From: Macrostomum hystrix
Lineage: Eukaryota > Platyhelminthes > Macrostomidae
DNA length: 64,000 bases
Assembly: GCA_950097015.1 (NCBI GenBank)
Contig: CATNEN010000001.1
Coordinates: forward strand, 3,371,001 to 3,435,000
Reading direction: 5' to 3'
The stretch's first letter is position 1. Each line of letters opens with the position of its first letter. The translations under genes were made by a program, and so were the position numbers. Below, in pieces: positions 22,272 through 32,314 of the stretch. Below the pieces are notes generated by a model. It ran no database searches, was not told the DNA's origin, and worked only from the letters and a program-made list of their open reading frames with translations.

Positions 22272-24498
22272 TTATGGACAGGTGTCACTCAGGTACCAGA
22301 TCGAGGCCAATCCGCCTCCGTTGGCATTGGCGGGGCCGAGCAGGAGACAAGAATTCGAGCTGAAGCACGCGGAGCCGCCCGCGCCGCCAGCATCGGCGTA
22401 GGCGCCGCCGGAACCGCCGCCGGAGTAGCCGCCGCCGCCGCCCGCGGAGCCGTTAACCGAGCCGGCGCCGCCGCCACCGAAGCCGCCTTCAAAGCCGCCG
22501 GGCCCGCCGCCGAGCCAGCTTTGATTGCGCGACAGCCCGGGCATGGCGTCGCCAGCCACTGTTACCAGGGCAACGGCTGAGGCTGAGCCAAGCCAGCCAG
22601 CCCCGGGACCGCCGCGTGCGCGATCGTTGCTCACTCGCGATCCGGCAGATCCTGGATTGCCGCCGACTCCACCGGGCCCGGCTAGGCTAGGCATTAGGCC
22701 ATCCGAGCTGGTGCCGTTGCTGCTTCCGGTCGCGTTGACACCTGCAATTGAAAGCAATTTTCTAGCTTTGATGCCATCCTCTATGACCAGTGTGGGAAAA
22801 AGTCAAAAAGTCAAGCCATCCTCTATGACCAGTGTGGGGAAAAGTCCAACCATCCTATATGACCAGTGTGGGAAAAAGTCAAAAAGTCAAGCCATCCTCT
22901 ATGACCAGTGTGGGGAAAAGTCAAGCCATCCTCTATGACCAGTGTGGGGAAAAGTCAAGCCATCCTCTATGACCAGTGTGGGAGAAGTCAAACAGACCTT
23001 GAAAATCATAAGCTCAAACACATTGAGTCTACTTTCTCACCTGGCTTTAAGGCGGAAGCTCCACCGCCTCCGCCGGCCGCTAGCAGAAGTTGGGTAGCAG
23101 CTGACGATGGTGACTGCAGCCAGATGAAGCTGCCGCCGCCGCCGCCGCCACCACCGCCGGAGGTGCCTCCCGCTGATGTGGCAGCTCTACCCGCCTGTCC
23201 TGCCACCAGAGCAACCTGCTGCCCGGCTGTGAGTTGAAAATCGCCTCTGACGCTGGCGCCCCAACCGCCGACGAGCACGGAGCCTCCGGAGACAGCGCAG
23301 TTGCCACCGGCGGCGCCAACAGTTGTGAGTTGATAGCAGCCACTCAGGTTGATGGTCAACAGGTGAATTGGGCCAGTTCTGTTTGCTGTGGAGCCACCTG
23401 AATTTCAATTGGAAATATTGTGACCGTTCCAGGTAGCGTCGACAGTTCGGGTTGAACTGAATCGATTGGGAGTTAAGTGTTTTACTCAATCGGACATAAA
23501 TCTTTTCCGCAGGGCGAATATTCGAACTCGCGACGTCTCCGTCAGAAGATTTAACCACTGGGCCCACTAAGTTTAACGCCTATTCTAATAGCACATCATT
23601 TGGTGACACTAGACCCGCAGCCAGAGACGAGTTGATTCTGCCCATTTCGCTGACTCCTGAGCACACACGCACACAGATACCGTACGCAAGCACACGCTCA
23701 CACCGGTGTGTACATCTGCCCTGACTTTCTCATTGTCAAGCAATGTACACTCTCACTGTGCCTCTGAGGTTGGCCCTCAAGGTTGGCCCCAAGCCTTCTC
23801 TCACCAAATAGATGTGGCCTCGCCGCAAAATCGAGCTCAGGAACGTTTGGTACGTGGGGCAAACTCTCTGCTACTTGGATCAGCCAATCAGAAATTTAAT
23901 ACCTGCACATTATATATTATAATTGATAGAATATAACCTAGTTTACCTTAAAATTTAAAACCGAATCACTTAAAGCTCTACAGACAAAAAGTTCTTTTTT
24001 ACCTGAATAATTAGCCAAAATTGGTTGAATATTAACAGTCGACGTTGTTGACTGAGTCGTAGAGGATATTGTGGCGGATGTTGTAGCAATGTTAGTCGTG
24101 ATGGTAGTGGCTGCTGTAGTTGTTCCCACACTAGCAGCCGCATCGGACCAGATCTCATTGTCCGAACTCGATGAGATGTCACCAAGCGTCAGATTAATGG
24201 CTGTAAAACCCGCGGGTGCAGTCTGTGGCGGATGAAAATAGAGGGTGCAATTAGCGCTGGACTTGCTGTAGGTCAGGGCGAGACACGGCGGAGCTGACGG
24301 CTGCAGCCGGCCCTGATTGCACAGCGAGGCGCAGACCAGACGACTGGACACCGGGCGTCGATTCACCGCAGCCACTGTCAGGCTTGGCGAGAAGCTGATC
24401 ATTGTTCGACGCGTCAGACTCTGCTGGACAATGCTACCATCGGTTGCTAGGGGCAACAGCAACAACTGTAGCACAATAGCAGCCAGCAGGACATTCAT
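22272..24498 (-). CDS. Secreted protein with PAN-like region and ALK/LTK-type glycine-rich domain
   Basis: Three exons (24003-24498, 23041-23397, 22272-22741) join at two phase-1 introns to give 440 residues. It begins with a signal peptide (MNVLLAAIVLQLLLLPLA), followed by a short four-cysteine region (VCASLC, PCLAL, NCTLYF) like a PAN/apple domain and a Thr/Ser-rich linker (about 124-160) likely to be O-glycosylated. The rest is glycine-rich: GGSFIWLQ, LLLAAGGGGGA, then GGFGGGGAGSVNGSAGGGGG and YSGGGSGG. This pattern is that of the glycine-rich domain in ALK/LTK receptors, where it binds ligand. There is no transmembrane segment or kinase. Intron 1 holds two SINEs and intron 2 a minisatellite. 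Its function is inferred only. Confidence 0.75.
22770..22990. repeat. Minisatellite in intron 2 of the glycine-rich-domain gene
   Basis: About six copies of a 30-35-bp unit containing catcctctatgaccagtgtg followed by ggaaaaagtcaa, with length variants. It fills most of the 299-bp intron. Confidence 0.9.
23475..23580 (-). mobile_element. tRNA-derived SINE fragment, second type
   Basis: On the minus strand it has tRNA-like promoter boxes: agtggttaaatcttctgacg near the head and gagttcgaatattcgcc as a B box, followed by gatttatgtccg. The ending resembles that of the element at 56297. It abuts the other SINE at 23587. Confidence 0.55.
23587..23895 (-). mobile_element. tRNA-derived SINE, copy 1
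   Basis: Shares long blocks in the same order with 28992-29285 and 48520-48862: gcacatcatttggtgacact, cacacgcacacagatac, ggtgtgtacatctgccctga, and ctcgccgcaaaatcgagctc. The best copy (48520) has recognisable tRNA promoter boxes on the minus strand. Located in intron 1 of the glycine-rich-domain gene, in sense. Confidence 0.75.
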
Positions 24499-24625
24499 GG
24501 CTAGCAGAGGATGTGTTAGAAGCTTGTTGATGTGTATAACGAGTTTTAGCTCACAGGAAGCTCAAACTTTTATGCTGAGTCAGTTTTTAAGACTTGAAAA
24601 GTTTTCTTACTATACAAAAACGTTT

Positions 24626-25033
24626 CTAGGGGCAACAGGCTAAAGCAATGGAGTGTTGAATGAGCAGCTGAAAGCGATGTTCCAGCCCTGTTAACGATCA
24701 ACGGAAAAGATTTCCCAGGTAAAAAAGCGAGCCAATGGCAGACTGGAGCACACATACTCACACTCACGGTGAAGGCATTTAACCAGCTCGTCAGGCTTCA
24801 AGCGTTGACTCAGCATCAATAATTCATCACTAAATGGGTCGGGTGCAATGCAGTCCCACAATTTTCTGGCATCTGCATGGAAAATGGCGCAAGTTTTTTA
24901 ATTACTTAAAGAAACATAAAGTCCTTCTCACCCTTAGTGGAAGCAATGGCAGTTAGCAAAGCAAGTTAATACCTACCTGTGAAGTGAGTTGTGCTGAGAA
25001 CGATGATGTTTTCATAATGCACGTTTGTGTTTA
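24626..25033 (-). CDS. Unrecognised gene, last three exons
   Basis: Three small blocks with good splice sites and matching phase-1 junctions: 24977-25033, 24768-24872 and 24626-24687, the last ending in TAG. They encode HYENIIVLSTTHFT, then LWDCIAPDPFSDELLMLSQR and LKPDELVKCLH, then RLEHRFQLLIQHS. The frame upstream of 25033 is closed, so at least one 5' exon is missing. No family is recognised; the acidic/helical look could suit a small helical domain, but that is speculation. The stop is 127 bp before the ATG of the glycine-rich-domain gene on the same strand, a spacing that would fit a trans-spliced operon. It could also be a chance run of splice-like sites. Confidence 0.42.
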
Positions 25034-25321
25034 CTAAATTTTAAACGTTCCTCCGTCGTTTTATGAAGGAAGTTTTCCATTATTTTCCTCTAATACAAAC
25101 GTCAAAACATGTTTTGCAGTTGCCATGTTCACTCGAGATCAATACTGGTTCCAGTTGCAAATTCTTAGAAAAAATCTGATTCTGTTATACAAAAGCTGTC
25201 GATTGAGCATAAAAACTGAACATTTTAGGAACAAATAATATCATGAGAACAATACGAGCTATGCCTTTCAATAACACAAGCTCTTGAAGAAAGGAAAGGA
25301 AAGGAAAGGAACAAAGGGGCT

Positions 25322-25712
25322 TTGAGCAGCAGTGGGGAAATAGAGCAGTGGGATCATGGAGCAGTGGGGTCATGGAGCAGTGGGATCATGGAGCAGTGGG
25401 GTCACGGAGCAGTGGGGTCATGGAGCAGTGGGGTCATGGAGAAGTGAGGTCATAGAGCAGTTGGGTCATGGATCAGTGCAGCGGGGTCATGGGTCAGTGG
25501 GGACATTGAGCAGCAGCGGGGCCATGGGTCAGTGGGGTCATTGAGCAGCAGTGGGGTCATGGATCAGTGCAGCGGGGTCATGGGTCAGTGGGGACATTGA
25601 GCAGCAGCGGGGCCATGGGTCAGTGGGGTCATTGAGCAGTAGTGGGGTCATGGAGCAGTGGGGTCATGGAACAGCAGTGGGGTCATTGAGCAGTTGGGTC
25701 ACGGAGCAAAGA
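25322..25712. repeat. About 16-bp minisatellite
   Basis: Units built on agcagtggggtcatgg, with longer composite units (gtgcagcggggtcatgggtc) repeated around 25470 and 25565. A gaaaggaaaggaaagg run lies just before it. Confidence 0.92.
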
Positions 25713-26270
25713 GGCACATATTTTTTTGCTTTAGTTCACCGAGCTGTGTGAATCGTGTGCAAGTATCACAGATGCCAATGGTATATCAACGAGCAAAATA
25801 TTAAAATTGGATTAAGTACTAGCTTTCCCTACATAATGTTTGACCTAAATACTCGTAAAAGTTTCTCTTCGTACATGTTCGTTGTACTCGTACTTGCAAG
25901 TTCATATTTAGGTGCGAAACGGACTACACATTTCAGCCTGCACATGTCGTGCAGTAATTATTCCTTTAATTGATGGCTCTCAAATTGCATTTGTTTTGAA
26001 GGTGTTGTTGCAGGTTCGCAGTTCAAGTTAATAAATTTAGGGTGCTGGTTTAAAGTGATGCCCTCAACCAATTATCTGTCGACACAGAATGTACACTGAG
26101 AATGTACGTCTGTCTTGAAGGGTAAGAGATTTATATGAAAGGCTACAAGTAAATGGGGTTCACTTAGATTAATATCATTGATCACTCATTGAACAGAAAA
26201 AATTAGACCTTAATTAAGTTGGACAACTCACCGAGAAACTGAAAAGTTAGGATAGCCATCTTCAATATTT
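25713..26270. other. Upstream region of the SLC26 gene
   Basis: AT-rich spacer expected to hold the promoter and 5' UTR. No motif could be assigned with confidence. Confidence 0.4.
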
Positions 26271-26313
26271 ATGATGCGTCGTAGCAGTTTCCTTACCAGC
26301 AATCAGGCACCTG

Positions 26314-26346
<33 letters not shown>

Positions 26347-29300
26347 CTCAGGCCAGCTTTTTAACACCGTGCGACTCCATCATTGGCGTTGCTGGCGAGA
26401 ATGTCATCGACCGAATGTCGCCCTGTCCGGCAGATTCTGGCGTTGTCGAAATTAAACGACCCGTGTATTCACAGGTGAGTCAGTTTTTCTAAATCACCTC
26501 CTACCTGTCTTTTGTTCGTCTTTGAGACACCTCCTTCCTGTCTTTTAGTTCGTCTTTGAGACACCTCTTTTCGGTCATTTAGTTCGTCTTTGAGACACCT
26601 CCTTCCTGTCTTTTAGTTCGTCTTTAAGACACCTCTTTTCGGTCATTTAGTTCGTCTTTGAGACACCTCCTTCCTGTCTTTTAGTTCGTCTTTGAGACAC
26701 CTCCTTTCGGTCTTTTAGTTCGTCTTTGAGTCACCTTTCGTTCTTTTAGTTCGTCTTTGAGACACCTCTTTTCGGTCATTTAGTTCGTCTTTGAGACACC
26801 TCCTTTCAGTCATTTTAGTTCGTCCTTGAGACATCTCCTTTCGGTCATTTTAGTTCGTCCTTGAGACACCTCCTTTCGGTCTTTTAGTTCGTCTTTGAGA
26901 CACCTCCTTCCTGTCTTTGAGACACCTTCCTGTCTTATAGCTAATCTTCGAGACACATTACTGGCTTCTACGTTAGTTGAAAGTATTCAAAGAGGATTCT
27001 CGAAAAATCATCGTACCACTTCAGGAAAACTTCGACGATGTCTATCGCGACACAGCCGCCCTACAGGAGCGTCTACTGCGCAAGAACTTTGTCATAGACA
27101 GCGTGTTCTTGCCCGACTCGGCTGGTAAAACTTCAGGAGCTGGCGAAGGTGCCGCAGGCTGTCTGGCATTCGTGGAGCGCATTGTACCGTTTGTGCGCAC
27201 AATTCGTACCTACAAACCCAGAGAGTACCTGCCGCCGGATATCATCTCCGGCCTATCAACTGGTGTCATGCGAATACCTCAGAGCATGGCCTACTCTGTA
27301 CTGGCCTACCTATCCCCGGTGCACGGCCTGTACACAGCATTCATAGCCGGCATGATCTACTGCCTGCTGGGTACTTCGCCGCATCTAGTGCTCACCTGTC
27401 AAGGTGTTGTATCGCTAATGGTGGGCCAAGCGGCAGCCAGATACGCTGAACGATCAGGGGTGTCAAATTTCACCTCGGCTAGCAACGCAACGCAAGCTGA
27501 CCCAGTGGATCAACAATTGTTGATGGATGCTGTGGCAGTGACAACTCTGCTAGTTGGTGTCTATCAGTTGGCCTTCGGCTGCCTTCGCCTCGGCATGCTC
27601 ACCAACTACCTGAGCGATCCGCTGGTCGGAGGTTTCACCACAGGCGCCGCAGTGGAAGTCGTGACTAGCCAGTTGTCTGCTCTGCTCGGCTGTCAGATCC
27701 GCGTGCCAAAATCCACTCCGCCGCCCGGAGCGCTGAACAACTTCAAAATCATTTACTTTGCTCTGGCCAGTGCGCCCAGGTACAACTGGCCCACCATTGG
27801 CCTGTCAGTTGTGTCCATGGCCTTCCTGATCCTCACCAAACTGGCCAGTTCCAGACTGGCAGCTCGCCAATGCTGCCAGGTGCCAGTGCCGGGCGAGCTA
27901 ATTCTAGTTGTTGCTACTACTCTCATCGGATCCACCGGTAGGCTAAATAGTCTAGGCGTCAGCCAGGTCGGACCGGTGCCTCGAGGCTTCGCTCCGCTTC
28001 GGCTGCCGCCAGTGACGTCCGCTGTCGATGCTCGCCTGATTCAGGACTGCGCCGTGGTGGCCGTCGTAGCCTTCACTGTAGCCCTATCCGTAGCCAAGCG
28101 GTTCGCCATGCAGCATGACTCGGAGCTCGACGCTAATCAAGAATTCGTTGCCTACGGCGCCGGCAATGTTCTGGGCTCGTTTGCCGGCTGCTTCGTGTCA
28201 ACCAGCTCAATGTCGTGCTCAGCCCTGCACGAGTCGCTGGGCGGTCGCAGTCAGGTTGCCAATCTGGTGGCCTCGGGCCTGGTTCTGCTCACAGTTCTAT
28301 TCCTTGGGCCCTGCTTCTCAACCACGCCGAATTGCATTCTATCAGCCATAATACTCGTGAACTTAAAGAGCATGCTCTGGCAATTTAGCGACCTGCCTCC
28401 ACTGTGGCGCGTCAGCAAGATCGACTTCCTGCTGTGGACTGTGACCTTCGCTTCCGTTGTTTGCTTCACAGTCGACACGGGACTGATTCTCGGCGTCGCC
28501 TTCTCGCTCCTGACCATTGTTTTCCGCTCGCAATGGCCCTACGCTTGCGTTCTAGGCCGGATACCGCACACGGACATCTACAAGAACATTGCTGTGACGC
28601 CGGACGCTAGCGAGATCGACGGTGTGAAGATCTTCCGCTACGAGGGCTCGCTCTACTTCGCCTCGGCCGATCATTTCCGAGGCAGCCTGTACCGCCTGAC
28701 TGGATGCAATCCGCGCCAGCTGGCCCTGAAGCAGCAGGACTATGACAGAAATCTGCGAAAACTCCGGCTAACTGTGGAAGAAGCCATGCCGACGCTCAAT
28801 AACCGCGGAACTGGCCAATGTCGCGAAGGCAGAGGCGGCGGCGGCGGAGCTGGATACAGCTATGGAACCATTCGGCCCTCGTCAAGTCTGCATCACGTGA
28901 TACTAGACTTCTCGTGCTGCAGCTTCATCGATTCGGTAAATGAAAACTTGTTAAATGAGTTGTAGCTTTTTTATGCAGGCATTTTTTAATTAGAGCGTCG
29001 GACTCACTCTGCCCATTGCGCTGACTCCTGAGCACACAGGCACACAGATACTGTACGCCGACACACGCTCACATAGGTGTGTATATCTGACCTGACTTTC
29101 TCATCGTCAGGCAGTGTACACTATCACTGTGCCTTGGAGGTTGGACCTCAAGGACGTAAATTGCACGACAAGCCCTCAAGCCTTCTCTCCGCGGCTGCGC
29201 CCAAAAAATGTTTTGGCCTCGCCGCGGAATCGAGCTCAGGGGCTTTGGCTCGAGAAGAAAACGCGTTAAATAGCTACCAGCATTAGCTGGGTTAATAAAT

Positions 29301-29926
29301 GGTTGGGTGGGCGTCCCCCCAGTCCATGGACTGAATAGCCGTACGCAGCCTTTGATGGCTGAAGTTTGAAATGACTAGAAAAGTATCGATACTTTATTTA
29401 CTAGCGACATCTGATATCACTGATTTCGTAGCCAGTGGACATGACCTATAGATGACTCTTTATTAAATCTCCATAGGTGGGCCTGAGGATGCTCAATCGA
29501 GTGCTCAACGATTACTCAGACGCCGGTGTGACAGTTTACCTGTCCAACACCAGAGCAGCCGTGCGATTCATGCTCAGCAGGCCGGGTTTGACTAACCGAG
29601 TCAATCCAGCCAGACTCTACCTAACCAATCACGACGCTGTGATAGCCGCCCTCACCGAGGCTCGCAAACTCGAAGAGATGCAATGGCTCGAGTTCGATTC
29701 GCGCCAAATTCGCCGACGCTACAATTCGATGGCCGGCCAGCCGGCTATGTCGGCCGCATCGGCCACAGCCAATACAGCCTGCCGGAAGCATCACGTCTCC
29801 CGATTGGCTAGCGAAATTGGCGAGAGCGAATCAAATCTGATTGGTCGAGAGGAGGAAAGCGCGGAGTCAGAGGCAGAACTGAGAAGTGTTCAGCTGGTGT
29901 TGCAGAAATCGCGAACAGCCAATTGA
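26271..29926 (+). CDS. SLC26-family anion transporter (SulP with STAS domain)
   Basis: Three exons (26271-26474, 27025-28935, 29477-29926), both introns phase 0, give 854 residues. The N-terminus has a Gln run (about 20-30) and the family's RPVYSQ at the first junction. Exon 2 encodes the membrane domain: RVPKSTPP in mid-domain, and near its start IISGLSTGVMRIPQSMAYSV and SPVHGLYTAFIAGMIYCLLG, the SulP signature. FRYEGSLYFASADHFR starts the cytoplasmic STAS domain, continued by VILDFSCCSFIDS at the exon 2 end and VGLRMLNRVLNDY in exon 3. SLC26 proteins exchange anions such as chloride, bicarbonate, sulfate or oxalate at the plasma membrane; the substrate cannot be read here. The STAS domain holds a Gly-rich insert (GRGGGGGAGY). 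Intron 1 is mostly minisatellite and intron 2 holds a SINE. Confidence 0.93.
26485..26940. repeat. About 34-bp minisatellite in SLC26 intron 1
   Basis: Some thirteen copies of a unit containing ttcgtctttgagacacctcc and ttcggtcttttag. On the sense strand each unit ends in a pyrimidine run and cttttag, like a splice acceptor. The true acceptor (cacttcag at 27024) is outside the array. Confidence 0.95.
28992..29285 (-). mobile_element. tRNA-derived SINE, copy 2, in SLC26 intron 2
   Basis: Homologous to 23587-23895 and 48520-48862 (gctgactcctgagcacaca, cacacagatactgtacgc, ctcgccgcggaatcgagctc). It lacks the gcacatcatttggtgacac end and instead starts with ttagagcgtcggactcac, which is also in the element at 56297, so the junction looks chimeric. 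Antisense to SLC26. Confidence 0.72.
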
Positions 29927-31010
29927 AAAGAGATCATCTAAAAGTGGTTTCTTTTCGGTTTCGACCATAGACTTTTCTATATAAAAAACTGGACAGGTAA
30001 TTTTTACGCTACTGTTATTTCAGTAGTAGATATTCTATTTTCTACTGCTAGTAGTATTGTGTGCTACCATATTCGTATTTTAATTCCATTTACATATAGC
30101 TCTTTTTGCTCGCTTATATCGTTAAGCTCGTGTTTTGTGGCTGCATATTATTATAAAATAATAAACAAGTCAGTGAAGCCAGTTAAACAATTAGTTTCTT
30201 CTTATTTTGTTGACTCGAGAGCGATTGAAATAAAAAGAAGACAATCAAAACAGTTTATAGTTCTGGATTAAAAATAGCATATAAATTAAGCGACATTAAC
30301 TAGAATTTTTCTATTGCATCACACTGTAGGTAGATAGAACAGTTAAATGATAGATAGGATATATATCTTAGTGACTTAAATCCATAGCATAGCTTTGCCA
30401 TCTGTTTATCGTAAGAAAAAATACAAAAAGGAACGTTGTATTTGCAGACAAACAAAGTTGGGTCTTTGTGAAGTTTCGGAAAGCAACAAAATAAAAGTCC
30501 AGGAATACTTTAATTACAAAACGAAAAAATGCAGACCGTGCTTGTTACTAAATTAATCAAACAAATAGTTTTTATTAAATACGAAATCATTATGCAGAGT
30601 GGCCTACTACATTAGTAGGCTAGAGCGAATGTGCATTTCTGTGTACAATTATTCCTACTTAACTAGACAGACCAAAATAATGCACTTAAACATACTTACT
30701 CGATTATTATAATTAATAAAAACGACAATGAGTAAGTAAAATGTTATATTATGCTAATAGTTAGTAAGATCACAATGTTAAGATAAAATGTAATTTATAA
30801 CAATCTGCTGCATTACCGATGCTCGCATTACGACAAATAGGTAACAGACACAAGAAACAACACTAAAGGGAGAAAAGAACAAATTGAAATTCATTTTAAT
30901 TATAATACAGATTCAATTATCGTTAAAGTACATAGAGTAAAAAACTGTCTAGATTAGAAAACGACTGTAGATAAAATCATCAAGGGAATGGCTTCTCTGA
31001 ATAAGATTCT
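29927..31010. other. AT-rich intergenic spacer
   Basis: Between the convergent SLC26 and KIAA0930-like genes, expected to contain the 3' UTR of SLC26. AT-rich, no gene or array seen before 31015. Confidence 0.4.
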
Positions 31011-31014
31011 TCGT

Positions 31015-31560
31015 CGGACTATGGATTCCTAGAAAGCGTTGGACTACGGTTTCCTAGAAAGCGTCGGACTACGGTTTCCCCCGAAAGCGTCAGGCCACGG
31101 TTTCCTAGAAAGCGTCGGACTATGATTTCCTAGAAAGCGTCGGACTATTATTTCCCCAAAAGCGTCGGACTACAGTTTCCCCCGAAAGCGTCAGGCCACG
31201 GTTTCCTAGAAAGCGTCGGGTTATGGTTTCCTAGAAAGCGTCTGACTATGGTTTCCTAGAAAGCGTCGGACTATGGTTTCCTACAAAGCGTCGGACTACG
31301 ATTTCCCCAAAAGCGTCGGACTACAGTTTCCCCCGAAGGCGTCAGGCCACGGTTTCCTAGAAAGCGTCGGACTATGATTTCCTAGAAAGCGTCGGGCTAT
31401 GGTTTCCTAGAAAGCGTCGGGCTATGGTTTCCTAGAAAGCATCGGGCTATGGTTTCCTAGAAAGCGTCGGGCTTGGTTTCCTAGAAAGCGTCGGGCTATG
31501 GTTTCCTAGAAAGCGTCGGACTATGGTTTCTTAGAAAGCTTCAGACAGGTTACCTTAAAA
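31015..31560. repeat. About 25-bp minisatellite
   Basis: Units built on tttcctagaaagcgtcggac plus tatgg or tacgg, with a variant block (tttcccccgaaagcgtcagg) recurring near 31075, 31182 and 31330. Diverged copies continue to about 31680. Confidence 0.93.
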
Positions 31561-31859
31561 GCGCCTGAAATGTTTCTAAGAAAGCGACCAAAATAGTTTG
31601 TAAGAAAGTGTAAGAATGTTTTTTAGTTCTAGACAATTGTTTCTTAAAAAGTTTCAGACGATGGTTTCTAAGAAACTACGAATGAAACTACTATTAAGTG
31701 CGAAGGATGGTAGGTTTTAACGGTTTGTTTTTTACGTTTCCCTGGGTCTATTGATAGAAAAGCGTCAAAATATTTATTTCAAATTGAATGAGCTGTGTTT
31801 TCAGTCTCAGACCGCAGTCAGCATTGCTAAGCCAGCAATCAGGCCGGCCCATAGACTAA

Positions 31860-32282
31860 TTAGGTCGAGAAAAAGCTTGCCAACTCGTCGAACGCGGCCA
31901 GCACCGGCTGTTGACGCGATCCGCCGTCGAGTAGGTCGGCGACGATTCGATGCCAGGGCAGGCTGACGCCGGTCAGGCAAGCCGCCAGGCCGATCGAACT
32001 AGCCCGACGGCGCTCCTTGAACCAATGCCAGGCCTGCCCCCAGATGCCGCCGCCCGCGTTCTGATCGTCCAATTCTTCTTCGATACCGCGAGATTCAACC
32101 TCGGCTGAGCCGGTCGTTGCGGCTGTTGAGGCGGCTGTGGCGGCGGAGGCGGCGGCGGCGGCGGCGGCGACAGTCGTGTCGACAACATTCTCGGAGTCGG
32201 AGCGAGATTTTTTCATCAGGCCCGACAAGCCCCAGGAGCGGAGAGAAGCCGCGCTGCCTACGCGACTTGGCGTTCTACCAGA

Positions 32283-32314
<32 letters not shown>

